A model generated the notes under the pieces. The model was not told where the DNA came from, did not search any database, and worked only from the letters and a program-made list of their open reading frames with translations. This document shows, piece by piece, positions 6,334 to 10,057 of a stretch of 10,057 nt of DNA. The stretch spans positions 1 through 10,057 of the forward strand of contig JASHPV010000077.1 in assembly GCA_030037875.1 (NCBI GenBank), in the 5' to 3' direction. Every line of letters starts with the position of its first letter. Position 1 is the stretch's first letter. Source of the stretch: Thermoplasmata archaeon (GTDB lineage Archaea > Thermoplasmatota > Thermoplasmata > Lutacidiplasmatales > UBA184). The position numbers and the translations under genes are program-made.

Positions 6334-7440
6334 CTAGCTGATATTGTCGTAGTCCGACAGGACGTTCCCCGTGAGCAGCGACGACGGCTGGCCACCATCG
6401 ACCTTCAGGATGAAGGCGGTCAGGTAATCGGCCTCCGGCGAGATTGCCGACCAGGCGGGGCCACTCTGGGCGCTGACCTGGGACTGGACCTCACCGGTGC
6501 TGAGCCCCGCCAAATCCTGCGGGTTCACCAATGATTGGGCCGTGTAGTACTGTCCCCCAATGACGACGAACGGAATGCTCGGTCCGGGGTCGTAGGCCAC
6601 AACGTACGCGTTCTGGTACTCGTTGGCAAACCCGGCATAAGTGATGGCGCCGGTATAGGTGGTTTCGGCCACCTGTAGAGAGATGTACTTGCTCGTGAGC
6701 GACGCGGCAGCGAGAACCGTCTCCGGGGTGTTGGGATAGACGTCGTTCGGGTTAGAATAGGCGAAGGAAAGGCCGGTCAACGTACCAAATCGCTCGAGCG
6801 CTACGACCATCGCCCAGCTGGAGGCAGAGCAGTACGGACATGCCGCGGACCCGTAGAAAAAGTAGACCGGATTGCCCCCCGAGCTCCACAGTGCATTTCC
6901 GCAATGGTGGAAGTTATCCGGCTCGGAGCTGCAGACCCCGGTCAACGTCGGGTACCCCGCCAAGAGTCCCCCGATGCCGAACACAGCCGACAGCAGAAGT
7001 CCGAGTACGATGCCGGCCGCGACGGCGCCTCGGAAGACGGTCGTCCATTTCTTCTCGGAGCGAAGGAGCCCGAACGCGAGAAGGAAGGCGGAGGCCGCCA
7101 ACGCGATCCCTAGGGTGGGGATGGCGCTGATGAAGACGCCGACCGGTGAGGGAACGAAGTAGGCGATGATGAACCATATCGCGAGCATGGGCGTGAGCAG
7201 CATCCCGACGCGGGCGATGGTCCATTTGGGCTTCTGGCCACCCCGTTGGGTCGCTTTGGGTTCCTCCGCCTTCGGCTCCCGGCTCGCCGTCCGCGCCCGT
7301 TTCGCGTACAACGACCGGAGGGCCCGGCCGCTGTCCGTCACTCCGCGCGGGGCCTGGTAACCGACCTTGGGATCCTCGGCGATCCGATCCCAGTCCCACC
7401 CCTTGTTTCGGAGCTCCTCCACGCGGTCCCAGTCAACCAT
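6334..7440 (-). CDS. DUF929 membrane-anchored thioredoxin-like protein (CPYC)
   Basis: A 368-residue DUF929 (PF06053) protein. Order of parts: residues 1-50 polar, with a Trp-rich helical module (WDRVEELRNKGWDWDRIAED) that resembles a small helix-turn-helix; a basic linker (50-73); three membrane helices (about 76-95, 101-126 and 138-161); then a thioredoxin-fold domain from about 190. The redox motif is YGSAACPYCSAS (Cys201 and Cys204), and PSIPFVVIGGQYY (287-299) supplies the cis-proline (Pro290) and following strand of the fold. A second cysteine pair, Cys170 and Cys180, lies between the last helix and the domain. With a cytoplasmic N-terminus, three helices put the thioredoxin domain outside. 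The VKOR gene follows after nine bases, so I infer that this is the oxidant of exported proteins recharged by VKOR. A weak AT-containing box (TAGTACT, - strand, near 7463-7469) lies about 26 bases before the ATG at 7440. Confidence 0.85.
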   Translation of the reverse strand: MVDWDRVEELRNKGWDWDRIAEDPKVGYQAPRGVTDSGRALRSLYAKRARTASREPKAEEPKATQRGGQKPKWTIARVGMLLTPMLAIWFIIAYFVPSPVGVFISAIPTLGIALAASAFLLAFGLLRSEKKWTTVFRGAVAAGIVLGLLLSAVFGIGGLLAGYPTLTGVCSSEPDNFHHCGNALWSSGGNPVYFFYGSAACPYCSASSWAMVVALERFGTLTGLSFAYSNPNDVYPNTPETVLAAASLTSKYISLQVAETTYTGAITYAGFANEYQNAYVVAYDPGPSIPFVVIGGQYYTAQSLVNPQDLAGLSTGEVQSQVSAQSGPAWSAISPEADYLTAFILKVDGGQPSSLLTGNVLSDYDNIS

Positions 7441-7534
7441 GTTCGTGAAATCTTACCCCGAGAGTACTACATGTGGATTTCAGGCCGGGGGAACCGGACT
7501 AGAGGGCTGTGGCTTCCCCCTCGCCCCCGGGGAC

Positions 7535-7540
7535 TAATAT
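7535..7540 (+). promoter_or_regulatory. TATA-like box of the RNase Z-hutI unit
   Basis: TAATAT is the only AT-rich patch in the GC-rich stretch before RNase Z. Its centre is 24-25 bases before the GTG at 7562, which would place transcription start on or beside the start codon, i.e. a leaderless message. No ribosome site is present before the GTG, in agreement. Confidence 0.5.
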
Positions 7541-7561
7541 CGACCGCCCCTTTCCCTCGCC

Positions 7562-8464
7562 GTGCGCATCGTATTCTTGGGCACCGCGGGATCCTGGCCC
7601 ACCAAGGAGCGTTCCGCGGCCGCCATCGCCCTAGACACCGAGAAGGAGCTCGTGCTCCTGGATTGCGGGGAAGGCGCTCAACGGCAATTCTTCCACTCGT
7701 CGGCCTCGTTCATGCGGGTCCGCCGGATCTTCATCACGCACTTCCACGGCGACCATTTTCTGGGCCTCCCGGGCCTCATCCAGAGCATGTGCCTCAATAA
7801 CCGGACCGAGCCGCTGGACCTCTATGGCCCCCCGGATTCGAAAGAGATGTTCGAACGCGTGCTCGCCATGGGATACTTTACGCTCCGTTTCCCGGTCCAT
7901 CTTCATCCCCTGCGGCCCGACGAGTCGGTGGAACTACCCGGCTACACCGTTCGCACGGCGCACGCCGACCACACCGTGCCGGCGCTGGCGTACCGGGTCG
8001 AAGAAGGACCCAAACGGGGCCGCTTCGACGTGACGAAGGCCCACGACCTCGGGATCCGGGGACGGGACTTCGCGAGATTGGAAGCCGGCGAAACCATCGA
8101 GATCGCCGGACGCACTATCCGGCCCGAGGACGTCATCGGCCCCCAGCGCCTCGGTTTGTCGGTGGTCTACTCGGGCGATGGACGTCCTTCCGAGACGGTC
8201 CTGAAGCTAGCCCGCGGCGCTTCCGCCTTGATCCACGAGGCCACCATGGGGCAAGACCACGAGGCCGAGGCCAACGCCTGGGGTCACTCCTCGGCGCGCC
8301 AGGCAGCCGACATCGCCCGCGAGGCGGAGGTCGGTCACCTCTTCCTAACGCACTTCTCTTCGCGGTACAAGGACGCCGAGCCCCTGGCGGTCGAGGCACG
8401 CGACCGGTTCGCCAATACCGTGGCCGCCAAGGACTTCCTCGAGGAACTTCTCCGGCAACCGTGA
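7562..8464 (+). CDS. rnz: Ribonuclease Z (tRNA 3'-end processing)
   Basis: Zinc metallo-beta-lactamase-fold endonuclease that removes 3' trailers from precursor tRNAs. The 300-residue length fits the short (RNase ZS) form. Motifs: MRIVFLGTAGSWPT start, typical of the family; LLDCGEGAQRQ (32-42); the main zinc motif THFHGDHFLGLPG (59-71) with His60, His62, Asp64 and His65; His137 in AHADHTVPALAYR; the substrate-arm region KRGRFDVTKAHDLGI (151-165); Asp206 in YSGDGRPS; HEATMG (225-230) and GHSSARQAA (241-249); and His264 in LTHFSSRY. All catalytic and zinc residues expected are present. GTG at 7562 is chosen because the product then begins exactly at the family's first beta strand and a TATA-like box sits 24-25 bases upstream. 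The stop overlaps the start of hutI. Confidence 0.95.
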   Translation: MRIVFLGTAGSWPTKERSAAAIALDTEKELVLLDCGEGAQRQFFHSSASFMRVRRIFITHFHGDHFLGLPGLIQSMCLNNRTEPLDLYGPPDSKEMFERVLAMGYFTLRFPVHLHPLRPDESVELPGYTVRTAHADHTVPALAYRVEEGPKRGRFDVTKAHDLGIRGRDFARLEAGETIEIAGRTIRPEDVIGPQRLGLSVVYSGDGRPSETVLKLARGASALIHEATMGQDHEAEANAWGHSSARQAADIAREAEVGHLFLTHFSSRYKDAEPLAVEARDRFANTVAAKDFLEELLRQP

Positions 8465-9732
8465 CGCGCGCCGACCTCGTGATCACGGACATCGGGGACC
8501 TCGCGACGATGGCCTCGGGGCCCGTTCCCCGGGTCGGGCCGGCGATGCGCGAGCTCGGACGCATTTCTCGAGCGGCCCTCGCGATCGAGGGAGGGCAGTT
8601 CGTGTTCGTCGGAACGGAGGCGCAGTGCCGACGGGAAGTGCGCCTCCGCGCCGGCGGGTCGCGATGGAGCGCCGGCGGTGGGACCGTGGTCCCCGGCTTC
8701 GTCGATCCCCACACGCACGTGCTGTTCGCCGGGGACCGGGCCGCCGAGATCGACCTCAAGATCGGTGGCGCGTCGTACGCAGATATCGCCCGCCAAGGAG
8801 GCGGCTTGTTCCAAACGGTCCTCGCGACCCGCCACGCCACGACCTCCGTCCTGCTCGAGTCGACGGAAGCTCGGCTGAGGAGGATGGTCGCGATGGGAAC
8901 CACGGCCTGCGAGGTGAAGAGTGGATACGCCCTCACGCCCGCCGGCGAGCTGCGTCTGCTGTCGCTGATACCGATCCTTGCCCGAGATACCGGTCTTCGC
9001 CTGGTCGCCACCTTCCTCGGCGCGCATGCGATCCCACCGGAGTACTCCGACCGGCCGGACGAGTACGTGTCGGCCCTCATCTCGAAGGCATTGCCTTCCA
9101 TCGCGCGGGACCATCTGGCCGATTTCTGTGATGCTTTCTGCGAGCCCGGGTTCTTCACCGTGGGACAAACGGAACGGCTGCTCGTGGCGGCGCGAACTGC
9201 GGGCATGGGGCTGAAGGTGCACGCCGACGAGTTCGTGCGCAGTGGCGGGGCTTCCCTCGCGGCGCGTCTGGGATGCCGGTCGGCGGAGCATCTCCTCGAG
9301 AGTTCGGAGGGAGACCGCCGCGTGCTGGCGTCGGCGGGAGTGACCGCGGTGCTGCTGCCCTTGACTCCCTTCGCGTCATTCGCGGCCCGAGCCAGCCCGG
9401 GCCGGGAGATGGTAGACGCCGGGGTGCCCGTGGCGGTGGGTTCCGACTTTTCGCCGAACTCCTGGGTGGAATCGATGCCGCTCGTCCTCTCGCACAGCGT
9501 GTACTCGGCCCGGCTTACGCCGGCGGAAGCCCTCACCGCCGCGACGGTAAACGCGGCGCACGCGATCGGTTTATCCGGCGAGGCCGGAACGATCGCCGTG
9601 GGGCGCTCCGCCGATTTCGTGGCGTTCGACATTCCGTCGGCGGAACATATTCCGTACCGGTTCGGACTGACGCCGACGCGTGTGTACCGGCGAGGAAATC
9701 GCGTTCCACCGGCGGGGGACCGAACGGCGTAG
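8461..9732 (+). CDS. hutI: Imidazolonepropionase (histidine degradation)
   Basis: Amidohydrolase that opens 4-imidazolone-5-propionate to N-formimino-L-glutamate, third step of histidine breakdown, in the cytoplasm. The product has 423 residues, near the family norm. Motifs: VVPGFVDPHTHVLFAGDRAAE (76-96; metal ligands His84 and His86); GGGLFQTVLATR (113-124); TTACEVKSGYAL (147-158) with the substrate-site Lys-Ser-Gly-Tyr; FLGAHAIPPEY (185-195; His189); KVHADEF (252-258; ligand His254 and acid Glu257); AEHL (275-278; His277); and VGSDFSPNSW (326-335; metal ligand Asp329). These separate HutI from other amidohydrolases. GTG start sits in a GTGA overlap with the RNase Z stop, so translation is coupled. 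The first about 40 residues contain a segment (ASGPVPRVGPAMRELGR) common in this subfamily. No other hut gene is in the window. Confidence 0.93.
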   Translation: MTRADLVITDIGDLATMASGPVPRVGPAMRELGRISRAALAIEGGQFVFVGTEAQCRREVRLRAGGSRWSAGGGTVVPGFVDPHTHVLFAGDRAAEIDLKIGGASYADIARQGGGLFQTVLATRHATTSVLLESTEARLRRMVAMGTTACEVKSGYALTPAGELRLLSLIPILARDTGLRLVATFLGAHAIPPEYSDRPDEYVSALISKALPSIARDHLADFCDAFCEPGFFTVGQTERLLVAARTAGMGLKVHADEFVRSGGASLAARLGCRSAEHLLESSEGDRRVLASAGVTAVLLPLTPFASFAARASPGREMVDAGVPVAVGSDFSPNSWVESMPLVLSHSVYSARLTPAEALTAATVNAAHAIGLSGEAGTIAVGRSADFVAFDIPSAEHIPYRFGLTPTRVYRRGNRVPPAGDRTA

Positions 9733-9758
9733 GCCTCATCGCGACCCGTTCCACCGTC

Positions 9759-9776
9759 AAGGAATTCCGCTTCCTT
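9759..9776. repeat. Short inverted repeat after hutI
   Basis: AAGGAA and TTCCTT are separated by six bases, giving a possible 6-bp stem, 26 bases after the hutI stop. No T-run follows, so a terminator call is not justified, but it is the only folded element seen in the 110-base gap between hutI and the last gene. Confidence 0.25.
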
Positions 9777-9798
9777 CGAGGTGAAATGCGCCCGCACA

Positions 9799-9806
9799 TT
9801 CAAATA
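9799..9806 (+). promoter_or_regulatory. Possible TATA-like box before the last gene
   Basis: TTCAAATA is the AT-richest patch in the gap after hutI. It lies about 40 bases before the ATG at 9843 and 25 bases before an in-frame GTG at 9828. If it is the true box, either the message has a leader of some 14 bases or translation begins at the GTG. Confidence 0.4.
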
Positions 9807-9842
9807 GGGGCCCTTTCCTCTCCGCCGGTGAAGGCGCCCAAA

Positions 9843-10057
9843 ATGGCGGAAAAGGTCGGCAAGGAGCAGATCAAGCGAGAGAAAGGCTACCTGTACTACC
9901 TCGGGAAGGACGGTTACCTCTGGAAGACTCCGACGAAGCTCAACAAGTCGGGGAAGAAGTCCCGTGTCGGTACCGAGAAGGTCATGCGCGAAGACGGCTA
10001 CATGTATTTCCTCGACAAGAAGGGATACATCGCGCGTGCCCGGATGAAGAACGCGTA
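9843..10057 (+). CDS. Small basic protein of two tandem repeats (stop at window edge)
   Basis: A 71-codon frame followed by TA at the very last bases, so the stop (TAA or TAG) is probably cut by one base. I do not recognise a named function. The protein is basic and aromatic-rich and made of two copies of one motif, 37 residues apart: residues 5-27 (VG..QIKREKGYLYYLGKDGYLW) and 42-64 (VG..KVMREDGYMYFLDKKGYIA), joined by a Lys/Ser/Gly linker. Shared positions are V-G, R-E, G-Y-x-Y-[YF]-L, K and G-Y. The short beta-like GY/YY pattern suggests two small beta-hairpins; binding to RNA or DNA is a guess from the charge. ATG at 9843 is preferred for the clean MAEKVG start, but GTG at 9828 in the same frame would add MKAPK and fits a TATA-like patch better. 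Similar small proteins appear to be widespread in archaea, by memory only. Confidence 0.75.
   Translation, partial: MAEKVGKEQIKREKGYLYYLGKDGYLWKTPTKLNKSGKKSRVGTEKVMREDGYMYFLDKKGYIARARMKNA

Noticed and set aside
8133..9803. 556-codon open frame on the - strand opposite RNase Z and hutI
   Set aside because: Ser/Arg/Ala/Pro-rich shadow with no recognisable domain; the + strand genes have complete catalytic motifs.
5008..9834. Twelve-base match CGCCGGTGAAGG at 5008-5019 and 9823-9834, both in gaps before ATG codons
   Set aside because: A few 12-base matches are expected by chance in 10 kb of GC-rich DNA, and the distances to the TATA-like boxes differ.

Overview
This G+C-rich window looks archaeal, most likely a member of the Thermoplasmatota (Thermoplasmata-like lineage). 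The reasons are an archaeal A-type ATP synthase gene set, TATA boxes placed about 24 to 35 bases before several start codons with almost no leader, a DUF929 thioredoxin-fold membrane protein, an archaeal-type RNase Z and an imidazolonepropionase. The lineage is an inference from gene content; no rRNA gene is present to test it.

Region 1 (1-4940) holds most of the membrane sector and stalk genes of an A1A0 ATP synthase. On the + strand are the 3' part of atpD (central stalk), a 36-codon membrane peptide starting at TTG, atpH (peripheral stalk) and atpI (the a-subunit with the essential membrane arginine). On the - strand, converging on atpI, are atpK (c-ring), atpE (peripheral stalk) and atpC (central stalk socket), transcribed in the order K-E-C. 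In the classical archaeal operon H-I-K-E-C-F-A-B-D all genes run the same way, so here the K-E-C block is inverted and D lies before H. Subunits F, A and B are not in the window; they may lie upstream of D.

Region 2 (4941-5837): a 165-base divergent promoter region with one good TATA box for each direction, followed by a DUF169 protein of unknown function with four cysteines.

Region 3 (5848-7440, - strand): a two-gene unit, DUF929 thioredoxin-like protein (CPYC) then a four-cysteine VKOR homologue. Together they look like a disulfide-forming system acting outside the cytoplasm, equivalent in logic to DsbA and DsbB.

Region 4 (7562-9732, + strand): RNase Z (tRNA 3' processing), overlapping by four bases with hutI (imidazolonepropionase of histidine breakdown). 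After a 110-base gap comes a 71-residue basic protein built from two tandem repeats, whose stop codon is cut by the window edge.

Most of the window is ordinary core archaeal content. The points most worth a second look are the small peptide inside the ATP synthase operon, the inverted K-E-C block, the DUF929-VKOR pair with its N-terminal helical module, and the small two-repeat protein at the right edge. No mobile elements, CRISPR arrays or tRNA/rRNA genes were seen.
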